A program made the position numbers and the translations under genes. Of a DNA stretch of 64,000 nt, positions 35,766-48,215 are shown in pieces (the stretch's first letter is position 1; each line of letters opens with the position of its first letter). The notes beneath the pieces are model-generated. The model made no database searches. It was given only the letters and a program-made list of their open reading frames with translations, and was not told the origin of the DNA. Origin of the DNA: Margaritifera margaritifera (Eukaryota; Mollusca; Bivalvia; Unionida; Margaritiferidae); contig JAQPZY010001579.1 in the NCBI GenBank assembly GCA_029931535.1, positions 519,001 to 583,000 of the forward strand, given 5' to 3'.

Positions 35766-35769
<4 letters not shown>

Positions 35770-36105
35770 CAGGCGTATGTGTATTTGATAACGAGGGGAT
35801 ACTGTAATACAGTCACACTGTGTGTCCATACATACATTTGTAATGTTATTGAATACCTTCAACTTTAAAGCCAGGCACACAAAACTAAGGTCAATGATAC
35901 TTCTATAGGCGAAACTTGTGCTAGCAGATTTGGAAATGTATCTCTCCTCTCGTCTGGCTCTGAACTGTGGATAAGGCCCCAACGTATTTACCTAACCTCT
36001 GGAACAGATTCGATTGGTCATAACATATATAAAAATATTGATATCCCCACCCTATAGCCATATATACACTCATTGAGCATGAGCATATAAATATTAATAA
36101 TTAAG
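35766..36105. other. Unassigned DNA
   Basis: Nothing recognised. Confidence 0.4.
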
Positions 36106-36465
36106 ATGAAAGATATGGCCCCCTATGCGAGTTAACATTGTCGGGCCGTTAGATGTGAATTTAGCATTACGGATAGCACTATGACCCCCAAAAGGTATTT
36201 AGCTTAACGGAAGAAACAATAATCCTCTTTTGTAATGTAAGTTTACTGGGCAGTTATATCCCCCTATGGTAAGTTCATATTTCTCGCCGAAATATCTCTC
36301 TGATGTGAATATAACATTACTGGGTCATGATAGCCCCTATGGAAATGTAACATTACCGGTGATCATATGGCCCCTATTGGAATGTAACACTACGGATGTT
36401 ACTATAGACCTCTTTTGGACTTTTAACATAATGGAAAGATAGACAATATACGTTTAACGACAAAC
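36106..36465 (+). repeat. Minisatellite, about 38-bp unit (ATGGCCCCTAT..AATGTAACATTACGG)
   Basis: About nine degenerate units of the form ATAGCCCCTATGG.AATGTAACATTACCGG lie head to tail. This is the clearest array of the family also seen, more decayed, at 19.6, 21.4-21.75, 24.2, 27.0 and 27.6 kb. Confidence 0.8.
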
Positions 36466-36921
36466 AAGAACCCTATTGAAAGTTACAAATATATTGTCGT
36501 CTGTTCTGTGTACTTTTGAGGAATCTCACATCACCACGTTGGTACAATTTGTTAAAACATTGTAACAACTTATCTATTTTGCCATAGTATTTAAAGGTGG
36601 CCTGACAAGGTGTTATTGTTACCAGTATAGACAGAAAAGAGAGGGAGAGAGATGTTATTATTCATCTTGGTATTGTTAATGGAGGGAAGGAAAAGAGAGA
36701 AAATGAAAGACTTAAAATATAATAACATTTTAAAAAAACAATCACAAACGAAGTGAAGCATCAACACTTTAAAGCACCTAGTTTAAAGAACTCAGTAACT
36801 TACTTACAAACAATGAAGACTGATGATTAGGACACTTCACGTACAGTGCCTAAATTGGTGATGGAGTAGTTTGGGGAACTTTGCCGTATAGGAATAAGAA
36901 CATGTATAAATATCAGTAATC

Positions 36922-36977
<56 letters not shown>

Positions 36978-37878
36978 AGGGGGTGGCTATAGGGATGGAG
37001 AAGGAATAGAAGTTAGTCTTACCAATTGGTTTGCCCTACACAACCGTAGTCGACAAGTCTAGAATCATCCTACTCAGTCGGAATCAGTAGTCGGATCCAA
37101 GTCAGAATCGAATTCTAGTGATTCATTTTATTAACTTTATGAATATTATAAAAAATTAATTTCTCTTAGACGTCCAGCTATAAATACATCAACAAGGTAA
37201 TGATTTACGAAATAATGATCCAGCTATTTTAGGCAATAGAATAAAGAATGCTACTAATTGGCTGATCGTATTGTAATCACTTCCCACAATTTCTCAATAA
37301 TCTGTATAAACACAAAGCAGAAACGGTTTTAAAGTTACGTTCTGGGCAGTAAATGATATGTATACATGACGATTTTTACATAAGGTTCTTCTGGGCCGTC
37401 CACCAAGTCAGAGTGCAAAGTCACCGACAATTGATATTGCAATATGCTTGTTAGCTTGAGCTAATGATAATATTTATTTAATTTCTCAAGGAATAACATT
37501 GAAAAATAAGATATAATTTAGCATGAAATATATAATTTATTAGTTTCAAAAGAAAACTTATGGAGATTCGCAAGATTCTGGTTGAATGATACTAATAAAA
37601 CAAATAAAATTATTGGTTTAGACTAGTTAAATAAAAGCAAGGTCTTGAATGAAAAATGACATACTGCAACATTTTTCTGGTTAACCAAGCAAACAAACAT
37701 GTTGCATTTACATGGAGTCTAAAACTGATGACTATTTGGGGATTTGTAGTGCTAACTTAGCCAATGTTACAAATCTCTTCCTCAAACTGTGTAGGACCTG
37801 GACCACATTACTCATGCAAACACATCAGGCCGAGCATGATAAAATACCACTCCCCATTTTATGTTAAAAAAGGCCCTT
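36466..37878. other. Intergenic DNA with (GA)n at 36924-36976
   Basis: A GA microsatellite with one GATA interruption. Otherwise AT-rich DNA with no recognised gene. Confidence 0.55.
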
Positions 37879-37879
37879 G

Positions 37880-37952
<73 letters not shown>
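37879..37952. repeat. (TAA)n-(TTA)n microsatellite
   Basis: The tract switches from TAA to TTA register, so its first half can pair with the second. Confidence 0.95.
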
Positions 37953-37953
<1 letters not shown>

Positions 37954-38138
37954 AAATACAGAACACTATGTTGTAATAGACCGCACCTTCTGCAAACAAC
38001 AGGTCATCTCCCAGGATAGGTGGTATCATTAAATGTCATCACAGTTACAGCACAGTTGATCCGTGCAGGAAAAATTTGATCTTTTATGGCACGTGGCCTT
38101 CAACAACAGTGGTCTTTCAACTCGGGCTTTTACTGATA

Positions 38139-38720
38139 ATAATAATAATAATAATAGTAACTGCAACACTATCATAAAACAAGAGGCTCGTGTTGGTATG
38201 ATATTGCTCACCTGGTTGAGATCTGCCAAATAGCCAAATGCAAAATCTGTTGGCCCAGTCATAATGGGATGCTTTTAAGTGAACTTTATTCCAATGTTGT
38301 TGATTGCACATGTTATGAAAACAATTGTTTCAATGTTTCTCTAATTTTTGTAGATTTATTCATATTTGATGGCACATCAACATCATTTGTCCGACACAGA
38401 AAGGCCCCTATACCAGACTCTTTGTGTCAAACTTAGTTACATTCTGTTATACAGTTTTTGTTAAATAGGTTGTGTAAATGTTGTTTTATTTGTACTAAAA
38501 GCAGCTATATTTTATGACGGAAGAACATCATTTGTAAAACAAAATCTGAGAGGCGTTCAAACTAGGACACTTTCGGACAAATTTCATCAAAGCTTATTAT
38601 GTGCTTTTTTAGAAGAAGGTTTTCCTATTTTAGTAACTACAGTCATATTTGACGGCAGATTGGCATCATTTGTATAAACTTTAAAGTCCTTCATGCAGGA
38701 CAAGTTCGATAAGGGTCGAT
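38139..38720 (+). repeat. Interspersed repeat with 140-bp internal periodicity
   Basis: It begins near ACAAGAGGCTCGTGTTGG..ATTGCTCACCTGGTTGAG, which resembles a repeat head common in mollusc genomes. Internal segments CATATTTGATGGCA..CATCATTTGT (38362), TATTTTATGACGGA..CATCATTTGT (38509) and CATATTTGACGGCA..CATCATTTGT (38643) recur about every 140 bp. Confidence 0.6.
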
Positions 38721-40206
38721 TTTGGTCCCACACAAATCCAGATGAATCTCATACAGATAAAAGATGTCCTTCTCTTTTCCTTAAATATGTATTTTATTCT
38801 TATCCAGAACTGCCTTTAATAATGAAAAGCGACCATAGAAAATCCAGTGGTTTTCTCCTCGGTTATTAAACCTATTTTTGTAGATTACAGACATTTGCAT
38901 AATAAGCCCCTTTCAAGCTGAGAGCCGAAAATGATACATCTAAAATTATGCATTGGTTCCTCTCTACAGTTTCGCACTTTGCATAATGTTTGATTTTTAA
39001 AGAAAAATTATTTTCCAGGTTTTCTTCACTGGTTATCCTGGTTATTCAAACAAACCTTGTATATCTTAGATGTTGTTAAACAAAATTGTAATTCCCTTAA
39101 TTTTGGTGCATGATTAATGTGTGTAATTTGGGTTATAAAGTATACAGCTTGGCCTTACTTCAGATGCGCACCTCTTAAACGACTGCTAGCTCCGCTTGGT
39201 CATTTTCACTTGCTGAACTTCAAGGGTAAATTGGAAAAGACCAGTAGAGAACATTTAATTCATTCATTGCACTTTCAGAAGCTGCTTTGTCTAATCTGGC
39301 AACATTTATTTTCCCTATTTTAATAACTGCAAAAGTTAGTGTACTTTGGACAAGTTTAGGCTCATTTTTCGAGCACATGGGAGCAGCCATTTTATCAGCT
39401 ATCTGGCTTTCGATAGTGCAATAATTACCACATATAAAGAAATTTCAGGCACGGCGCATGAAAGTAGAATAAAGGTATTCCAACATTCTTTTTATTGTGC
39501 ATGTTGCTAATGCAAACCGATTCACCTTATACTGGTCCCTATCTCAGAAGTGCACAATAACTGTAAAGCGGTACCGTATGCACACAATATGCGTAATAGT
39601 CAATGATGTTTTGTATAATTCTGGGTTTTTGTTTTGCAACATTGTTTAAATGATGTGTATATTTACGTTAAGTACGGTTCATTACTTCTGATACCGCTTT
39701 TCGTTTTTATTTGTTTAGGACTGACTTGAGTGCCAATGTCCTGCCAGAATCTCCATACAATAACAATTTCTCTATTTCTCAGTCACAGATAATCTCACAA
39801 ATGAACGTGCAGACATGTTGTACAATTCGTAATAACACGATGTTGCAAAAGCGTATAATTGAGAATAAAAACCACATGTTCAGAACATCAGCGACTAAAG
39901 CGGCATCAATTGAATATAATCATCAAATGGTGCTAGATGTTGGTTTTGGAGAAATTATTGCCGTATTTAATGCATTTATTTCCACGATTTTGTTACCTTT
40001 ATATAAATTTTATTTAATTTTTGTATTTAATGTCTAAGGAATTAACGTTGATCCATTATCAATATCTAGATACACACCTTAGTGATTGTTCTATTTAAGA
40101 AACAAAATTCCAGGCTTTCCAACGTCCCCCCTCCACCTTGAAAGTTGAATCTATGGTCCCTAATGTTGCAATGCTTTTTATGCGCGATGTGCAACAGTTA
40201 TTTTTA
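38721..40206. other. Intergenic DNA, nothing firm
   Basis: Open frames at 39117-39323 and 39711-40037 have no recognised domain and are not called. Confidence 0.5.
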
Positions 40207-40730
40207 TTGTTCAAATTATCAAACGTAAAATATAGCATATATTATATTTAGTGCAAGTCTCCCCTTCTACCTCCTACACACACAAGATGCTAGAGAGGTA
40301 TTCCAAGTCACCGACCAGAACCGTCGGCAAGCAGACGGAAAATAAATATTGATAAAGGTGGCCGACAGGAAGAAAAAGCTTTGGCAGGTTTAAATCCACC
40401 CGAATATATCACATTTTGTTATATATCATTTGATTCAAGAATATACAAAACAATATATATTAGATCGGTATGCCTATGCCAACGAGAAAAATGGCCCCTG
40501 CCATTAGACCCACATCACTGAAATGCCAACAATTTTCTTGTCGGCATACCGATTTAAGATATTTTGTCTAGTATATTCTTATATTGCATCAAATGTTTAA
40601 AAAAGAAATGTGACACATTCCGGTAGATTAGACCCTGCTAAACCTAATTTTGTTTCCTGTCAGCCACTATTTCGCATATTTAGTTTTTGGATCCTCCCCG
40701 AAGGTGACTAGGAATACCTTGAACTTGTAA
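40207..40730. mobile_element. Palindromic (foldback-like) repeat, copy B
   Basis: Arms 40297-40474 and 40543-40718 form an imperfect inverted repeat of about 177 bp around a 68-nt centre. The arm tips are GGTATTCCAAGTCACC and GGTGACTAGGAATACC. The arm bases are AGATCGGTATGCC and GGCATACCGATTT. About 90 bp before the left arm are shared with copy A at 30811, so the palindrome is part of a slightly larger dispersed unit. Confidence 0.8.
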
Positions 40731-40764
40731 TAGGACACTTAATCTTGCCTCGATATACAGGAAA

Positions 40765-40766
<2 letters not shown>

Positions 40767-40839
<73 letters not shown>
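40767..40839. repeat. (TA)n microsatellite
   Basis: About 72 bp of TA shortly after the palindromic repeat. Confidence 0.97.
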
Positions 40840-40840
<1 letters not shown>

Positions 40841-42055
40841 AGCAGTAAATAATTATCAACTTTACTATATAAACTCAAATTTTTAATTTCTATCTCATAA
40901 TCTGTCTAAACTGTATTTGGAACGACTATCGCCTCTAAATCGGCTTAAAATCCACGTGTTTTTGTTGAAACACGATATCATGATTAAGCAACAGTTTACA
41001 TTCCGTCCGTTTTTTTTAAAACTCTTTAGAAAACCTCAAAATTGATTAAATAAAAGAATTGCGCAAAATCAAGAATAATCTTGAATCTATAGCACGTAGA
41101 GATTTTTAGGATCGTGTTTCCCGCAAAACAAACCAACTGATTACCGATCTGATAACTTTGAAACTTAACTCTTTTCAAGAAATATGTTTTCCGTACACAC
41201 AAATCACTTGAGGTAGACAAGTTAAACTTAGTAGACATGCTGTTATGCATTTCTATAAGGTACAATGTGATTTTACAGGCTATAATAACATTTCTTGAAA
41301 CTTTTATTTGTATTAGAACCTTTTGGACTAAGATTTGTGTGGGTTGAGGATGTACATAGTTTTGCTATGTTATTTTTGTAATGTTTAATTGTAGATTTGG
41401 ACATATTTGACAGTTGAGGGGCATGTGTTTCAAGGTAACTTTCATTCTTCACTGTTTTCAACAGAGACTTTAAAGAACAACGTTGAAGAAACATTCCAAC
41501 ATGTTTACCAAATCATGTTGCTACAACGTAAAAAAAGCCATAACTATAACACAACATTAGGGAAAGAAAAAAACTATAAAACGTAAGATTCAGAGAAGGT
41601 TTGAACAGTTGCTCTTACTATTAGTTGCAACTAAATGGTAAATTGTTTTACCTTTACCCCATAGCGACTACATATTTACGTGTTTGACAATTTACTATAT
41701 ATAGATAACATGTATGGTCTGGTGCGGTCCCTTAGGGTAGCAACAAACATATAATAAACTGCAATTATCGGATGGGGTGGGAGGGCAGGTGTACAGAAAA
41801 GAAAAGATTGTATACATATAGTTGCAATAAAAGTAGAATCAAATTGTACACTATAATCCCTTTCTTCAAGAAATATTTCTTTGAAAAATGCTGTAATCAA
41901 TTTTGTTAGTCCGTGTTATACTGTGTCAGTAGCCTACTGAGTTAGGTATTAAAATAATTCATGAAATCGAAATAAATAAACAGTGATGCCAACGAATATT
42001 GCACTTTAACTGGGTTCAGTGCTGATTTCGTAACTTTAATGTATGGGTGCGATCA
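40840..42055. other. AT-rich intergenic DNA, nothing recognised
   Basis: No defined feature. Confidence 0.5.
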
Positions 42056-42207
42056 GGGCTGGATTAACCCATAGGCTAATAAGGCTATATTTTTAGGCCC
42101 TCATATTTTGTGAGCCCTCCATTCCATATAGAAGTAATATATAATACATATTTAGGCCCTTCCCTCCTATTATCCTAAGGCCTCTCATAACCTCCGGTCC
42201 GGGATGT
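42056..42207. mobile_element. hAT-like MITE relic
   Basis: It starts CAGGGCTGGATTAACCC, a typical hAT non-autonomous end, and finishes near AACCTCCGGTCCGGG, a degraded complement. Flanking GGTGCGAT and GATGTGAT agree at six of eight bases, consistent with an old 8-bp duplication. Confidence 0.6.
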
Positions 42208-42250
42208 GATTCACAATGTTATTCATATTCTCATTCTTTCCCCGAGTTCC

Positions 42251-42252
<2 letters not shown>

Positions 42253-42327
<75 letters not shown>
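42253..42327. repeat. (TA)n-(CA)n-(TA)n microsatellite
   Basis: Three adjoining dinucleotide runs. Confidence 0.97.
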
Positions 42328-42328
<1 letters not shown>

Positions 42329-43780
42329 CAGAAGGGTAGAATATATATAATAAATGCAACTTAAAATGCTTACAGTATAACAAAGTACACGGGTATATTT
42401 TTTCTTACCATCATTCCTTCTTTCAGACCATTTAAGTTAAAAATGACATAATCGGCTGCTTCTTATTTTTATTGTTGCTGTGTATCTCATTTTTGCATGC
42501 GCCTCTTCTATATTTTGCCACTCTCATTCAAATATTACGATTGCTTATAATCTGTGCTAAAGAATTCACAAAACTCGATTAGCAGCAGAAAAAAAGAATA
42601 CAATCTCATATACTAACCGTAATCGAACTTTGAGTGTAAGTTTTATTTAAAGAAACATAAAATGACATAATAGTGATACTGTGAAGTACGTCTATAATGC
42701 GATGAACATATAACGGGTGATCTAAAGAAACGCAGCTACTCTTCATTTTTCTGTTCTTTATGGATGAGAGTAAAAACGAGAACACATGTGAAATTTGCAT
42801 ATGTGTTACATGGTACCAAAAAGTGTCTCCTGTCAAAAAAATCAAACATCTTCAGTGCGCTGCTAGTTTTTGAGTACTTTAAAGATGTGGAAATCAGGCA
42901 AAATTTGAATTTGATGGAAGAGATACCTATTTAGGAACAATAATACGTCTTAATTTCACATTATTTGATTATATTATGGTTACTTATGTTGCAGTAGACA
43001 AATAGTGGATATGGCACAACTATAAGAAATACTCTTACAGACACTTTAATTTATCGCTAATGTGGTTACTAAAATCGGCCCTTATCAAACCTTGTCCTTT
43101 GTTAGTAATTCAAATCACTGAACATATGAGATTTGAAAATTTTCCACATTATTGTTCATTTCAGCAATAAGTTTAATTCAGATTAATAAGGGACAATTAT
43201 CAAACTTCCCTTGTTAATTGCGGGACCATAATTGGGGCTGTTAAATACGACGACCCAAGTCAGATGATTTCGTGTCATACAAACACACCATTCCAAAGCT
43301 TAAAATGGCATCTTCTTTTTATGATAACCCTCGTCAATATTTTATAACAGTGTTGACTATGGTCACTGGCTTGATATCTGTTGAACATCTGCTGAAGTCA
43401 AATCTCTATCAGGGAGAGACCATTTAATTTTTTATACAAACAAGATATGGTGTAAATGCTTGAAAACAATTATCTTGGTAATCTTTGTAGTGAAAAACAC
43501 TATTCCTTATTTTAGTTAAAACAAATGTATCTTGTGATAAAAGAAAACAGTGTGTATGTTTGTTCAGATTTCTTTGAATAAAGTATAAAAGTAAAATTAT
43601 TGCAATAGAAGCTGATCAACCTGTTCTAAATATACATTTATTGAATAAGAAAGACTGTTCTGAAATTATTTTTTGTATATTCCAAATATATAATTGACAT
43701 AAGGATGACTGATTCTTCAAATAGTATCCGATTGTAAATCACTCTTGACGTCTCAGTCTTTCAATGGGTGGTCTTCATTC
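42328..43780. other. AT-rich intergenic DNA, nothing recognised
   Basis: No coding similarity or defined repeat was seen. Confidence 0.5.
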
Positions 43781-43781
43781 C

Positions 43782-43930
43782 TTGGCTATTCAAATATCAG
43801 TCAGTAATGTCAACCCGCATCTTCCGCGGTGGTGCTTTGTAGCTGTTTACCCCTCGACTGCAGAGCATTATCGTGGATCGAGCGTGGAGTGGATTAAGTC
43901 CCGCGCCGCGGAGAGTGGAGAAACGCAAAA
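43782..43930 (+). other. GC-rich open segment with splice donor, unidentified
   Basis: It is locally GC- and CpG-rich (GCGCCGCGGAGAG near 43908) in AT-rich surroundings. One frame stays open for about 50 codons, with PHLPRWCFVAVYPSTAEHYR and SSVEWIKSRAAESG, and meets a GTAAGT donor at 43931. It could be an exon of a host gene or of the decayed element that follows at 45.1 kb. No family was recognised. Confidence 0.35.
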
Positions 43931-43936
43931 GTAAGT

Positions 43937-45110
43937 GAGCTGTACTGTTCCCTACAGTTTCTTTTCAGCACTGAACTTTCCAGTGTGTCCATACCCAAAG
44001 CAGTGATATGTTAGTTAATAGTACATTCCTAAACAAAATTACAGCAACGTTCTTATCATAGATTATCAGGCATTTTTGGGGTTGAACTGTCAATAAAGCA
44101 AGGTGTCATCGGTCATAGATTGTACTTCCAGGACAGCATCAATGCACTGTAGCCAAAATAGACACACAGAATTACACCATACTCATCATCATCTTTTAAA
44201 TAATAAACAATTATATATAATTCAGTAACCAAGAGTGGCTAGATCTCAGCCAAGGATCACCATCAAAACAAACGAGGGAAATATACTAGGAAAATAGACA
44301 GGACTACATTTGTGGGTACTGACCCAGAAGTAATAATTGTGATCCAAGTCTTATCAGGCCAACTTTGTTATGTCCAATTTCGGTCCAACTCTTATATCTA
44401 CATGCCACACATATTTCAACTTTATTCACCTAATCTGATTGATATTTCATGGTGAACTATGAGCTTTACCACTGTCAGAAATTTTGTCTCGCTGTTTTTC
44501 AGGAAGGTGCAATATTTGGACCAGATGCTTTCAAGGCCCCAAAACTAAATGTATCTTCCTTAACTACAGGAATTTTTAAAAGCAGTAGAAACTTATTTTT
44601 GATACAATAAAATATCTTTTTAAAACTTGTTCGAAATTATAAAATATTGATAAACTGATTTAAATAACATGTAAACAAAACATTTTTAATTTCAACAACG
44701 TTTGAAATATATTTAAAAAATTACGTTTTCATACAATTTTAAAACATTGACCTGACAAATTTTAGACAGCAAAGTTGACCAAAGATTGACATTCAAGACT
44801 GGGTCTGTACAACATCTAACATTTGCTCTAGGGCAGTGTGCGAACCTCGCCAAAAATCCTGCAAGTCCACATGACCAGCAACCAAAAATTGCTCCTGGTC
44901 CTGTGAATCACCAACTGGTCCTACATGTCATCATACAAGAAGACAAAATGTAGTCAATGACTCAATGGCAAATTCAAGTACACGTGGATATCAGTCCTGA
45001 GTAAAGTTGTTTATATAATGAAACATGGAACATAGAGAAAAACACGAAATAAGATATTTATATCGCATGTCAAATTTATTAAATTTAATTAAATTCAGCA
45101 TAACCTGGCC
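43937..45110. other. AT-rich DNA, nothing recognised
   Basis: No feature was recognised between the GC-rich segment and the decayed element. Confidence 0.45.
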
Positions 45111-45132
45111 ATTATTTACTGACCATACAGAA

Positions 45133-45640
45133 CAATGATGCTTACTATCCAGCTGATCCAGATCCATACATAGCTCATCTAGAGATTGGGCATACTAATC
45201 TATTAATTGATGACCAAACGCTGTCCCAGCGATTCTTTGGCCAACAGTATATCCATGCTGTCAGAGTTACAACCGCGGAAACTCGAAAACCATCCACTAA
45301 AAAGCATAGACCAGATGTCATGGATCAGAAACGTTTGCCCTTCAGTGTCGGCGTCCAGTATCTACACGAACCGGGCGAGCTGGAAGATGGACAGCACCGT
45401 ACACTGATCCCATGTGGTCTGTAGACATTCATACCTTACAGCGGACAGTTGTAAATCCCGGTGAGCCAGTTTCTGTATCATTTGCTAGACGGCTCCAGAC
45501 GTTATTTCATGCGCGACGAGCTGTTAACCATGTCTCATGACACAAAGATGCCTCCCGAGACCCTCATCAAGCTGAGACGACGGCAGCAGCAGCGTATCTA
45601 TTTCGTTTGCACTCATGGCCTTTGAATGTCCATGGCTGTT
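45133..45640 (+). pseudogene. C-terminal part of an unidentified mobile-element protein
   Basis: It opens after a plausible acceptor (CATACAG, 45126-45132) with NDAYYPADPDPYIAHLE, continues through DQKRLPFSVGVQYL and EPGELEDGQHRT, shifts by one base near 45415 to read MWSVDIHTLQRTVVNP, then shifts again near 45475 to LLDGSRRYF and KLRRRQQQR. The blocks follow on without loss, so this was one protein. The layout (small domain, basic tail) could suit the end of an integrase-like protein, which is inference. It converges with the helicase gene on the minus strand; the two ends are about 150 bp apart. Confidence 0.5.
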
Positions 45641-45769
45641 GTCAATCCTGCCAACGCTAAACTGCCAATATCGATCGGGGCGTATGCTCAGACCATCTCA
45701 ACGTAAGTAACAAGCTTATTTTGTTTAGCTGTTTGAACTCTCCGCTAATTTAGCACGGGTGAAGCCTCG

Positions 45770-47520
45770 TTCCCCTCAGCTGGTCAGCCGGTGGTGGCAC
45801 TACTCTTGCCAACTAGTTCATGTACTCAATGCCGGATACTGCGAGATTGCTCCACTGCATGTTGACATCGACAATCCAGACCTTTGTGGATTCATCGTGC
45901 TTCCCTGGGTGATGTGCATCGTCAATGGGTAGCCTAGGCCTTAGTCCTTGGTTTGAATAGTATGGCCTGCACGATAACATATCATTCATGTCATTCAAGA
46001 CCCGTTTTTCTTCGCTATACGTGCCTGAGATTGTTTCCATGCAGTTTTTTCTTCTGGAATCTTTAAAGTAATATAGCAGGAGGGCTTGACGCACTGCAAA
46101 CTTCTTCACGTGGTATTGAAAGAGGAGCTTTTGGATTCGTTCCAAAACTTCTGTCTACAAGGCTATAATCAGGTCGTTCCGGTTCAATGATCTAAGAAGC
46201 GATCCCAGCCATAACTGGTGGGCAAGGCTTTGCACATGAGTTGGCACCGAAATTTGTCAGACTGGAGTCGCATGCCCTTCTTAAGGTCTCTCAGGAACCC
46301 GTCCTTAGCCCTTTAGTCTGTTTTCACCTCTTCATAGTGATGGGCATACGTTTGGAGCCACCCATGTGACTTTCAGCTGCAATGGGTGGAGTCTGGCTCT
46401 GGTTTCCGCAGAAGATGACTTGGCAGCCTATGAGCTCCAAATACTCGAGAAAAGTCTCCGGGAGTAGTTGGGACAGTGTACAGACGTTGTCTCAAATGAT
46501 CACCTGATGAGAATATTTCTGATGCATTCGCCGGAAGTTGATGTGGGCACAGGACAGCATACTACGGTTGACTACTATCGTAGCAAGTCAAAACGTAGCC
46601 TTTGGGCAAGTTTGGCGCACCAACAATAGCTCCGCTTTGGCGGTAGTCACGCACTGGAAAGTTGCTTTACTACTGACTATGCCAAGGACAAGCGGCATTT
46701 CCGCCGCCAACTGTCAAATTTGGAGTCCTGAGTAAACTTGTTAAATGTCTGGTTGGTAAGGCTCCTTTTACTTTCTGTAAACATAATAACCTAGGTAACC
46801 TCGAGAAATTTTAGCTTCTATTATAAACCTTAGAAGAACGACCAGGGCCCAGACTTGCTCCTGAAAGTAATAACAAACTATGCTGGAATTACAGGATTAG
46901 ATGTGTCGGCAAATGTTCTGGTAGGTACTTGAACAAAACCAGTAAAGTATCTCTTGGGCAGAGGATCGTTATTGGCTACTCAAGTCATTTGGCTCTTAGG
47001 GTGACCAAAGTGCACACAGTAAGGCTTGCATTCACTGTCACCAGGAAATGATATCATTTGGGTGCGTTCCATGGGCTGCCGTGGCGGTGCTTAACGGAGG
47101 ATTTTTTAATGTCATCAAGCATGTTGGCCGGTGGGGGCCTTCACCCGTTGCGTTCTCTGGCCACCACTGTGTCTATGTGATTTTAACTAAAGACCTTTCT
47201 TCCTAAGGCGCCAGTGAAATGCAAACATTTACGATCTTGTGTTTTTCTCGTGTACTATAGGTGCAACCATCCTCAAGCATAAACTGGTCAATCGCCAGCC
47301 GTTTGTTCTGGCCCACTAGCAATCAAGAAGTCTTTGGCTTAGCGAGAGTGGGTTCTTGATTGACTTCCCATACATCATTTTTGTAAATAATGACTTTTGT
47401 ACTGTCCGTGGCCACAACATGGAAGACCTTAGGCCAGGCGTAGCCATTGTGAACGACTTGCTGATATTTGCCGCTGTTATAAATATATTCTCCCGTTAGA
47501 TCCTTCAAAATACTGGCCGA
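45770..47520 (-). pseudogene. Decayed superfamily-1 (Pif1/RecD-like) helicase
   Basis: Reading the minus strand: block 1 (47515-47325) has GEYIYNSGKYQQVVHNGYAW and AIIYKNDVW-type sequence; block 2 (about 47316-47259) has NKRLAIDQFMLEDG; block 3 (about 46690-46160) has a Walker B-like VII-stop-DNVCTLS followed by QVIFCGNQSQTPPI, the motif III pattern of SF1 helicases, with the acidic box broken by TGA; block 4 (46145-45813) has ERIQKLLFQYHVKKF, KVWIVDVNMQWSNLA and VSGIEYMN, the last resembling motif VI. A one-codon stop then interrupts continuing sequence (LARVVPPP). No certain Walker A was found. There are many stops and frameshifts. It probably belonged to a large DNA element together with the converging plus-strand gene. 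Confidence 0.6.
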
Positions 47521-47900
47521 TTAATAATCATTTCAAGCTCGGCTACGTTTTTAACAGTTTCTCATTTTAGTGGAACTATTATTATACCTCTCTGTTTCTT
47601 TGGCGGAAGGTCGTGGACAGACCTTTCTACCTTAGGACGGCCTCAAAGTACTGAATCCCTTAGTGGGGTCAAGATGGCTGAATCTCTGATAATGTGCCAT
47701 ACACTACAGCTGTAACGTGGTGTTCGTTCTATTAATACCGACAAAGCAACAAAGTAGCATAGTATTGGCCCTTTTTATCTCAGTAGTAGTACTGTTTCAG
47801 CACCCCTAAACTTTGACCTTTACCCACAACCTTTGACCCAATACCCCATAAACATCAGACTTTTATCATAGACTACTGAGACATGTTTTATCTTTCCATA
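47521..47900. other. GC-richer DNA, probably part of the same decayed element
   Basis: Composition matches the helicase region, but no frame was recognised. Confidence 0.35.
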
Positions 47901-47904
47901 AATC

Positions 47905-48215
47905 TGATGGCCGATTCTGGCTCTTAGTAAGAAACATAAATACTGACTCACGCTAGACCACTGGTCCTCAGAAGTTAGCTATAAATCTAGGCCCCAAAAA
48001 TATCCAAAATGTTATGCGTGTAACTTCTGGCTCAGTGGTTGACCATTTGTTGTTATGATAAGAAAAACCTGGCTCAGTAGCCCCCAGACTTTTATGAGCG
48101 TAACTACTGGCTCAGTGGCCGTCAATTTGTTTTGAGAGAACCTGACTCACTGGTCGTCAAATTTGTATTAGAGAAACCTGGCGCATTTGGTCGTGAAAAT
48201 ACTTCTTAGAACGGG
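47905..48215 (+). repeat. Degenerate minisatellite, ACCTGGCTCAGTGG unit of about 40 bp
   Basis: Units such as TTCTGGCTCAGTGGTTGACCA, ACCTGGCTCAGTAGCCCCC, CTACTGGCTCAGTGGCCGTCA, CCTGACTCACTGGTCGTCA and CCTGGCGCATTTGGTCGTG follow one another. It may mark the edge of the decayed element. Confidence 0.7.

Noticed and set aside
39711..40037. 108-codon open frame as a gene
   Set aside because: No start context, domain or homologue is recognised, and the hydrophobic end comes from AT-rich DNA.
46538..46735. Plus-strand 65-codon frame
   Set aside because: It is an antisense shadow of the minus-strand helicase relic.
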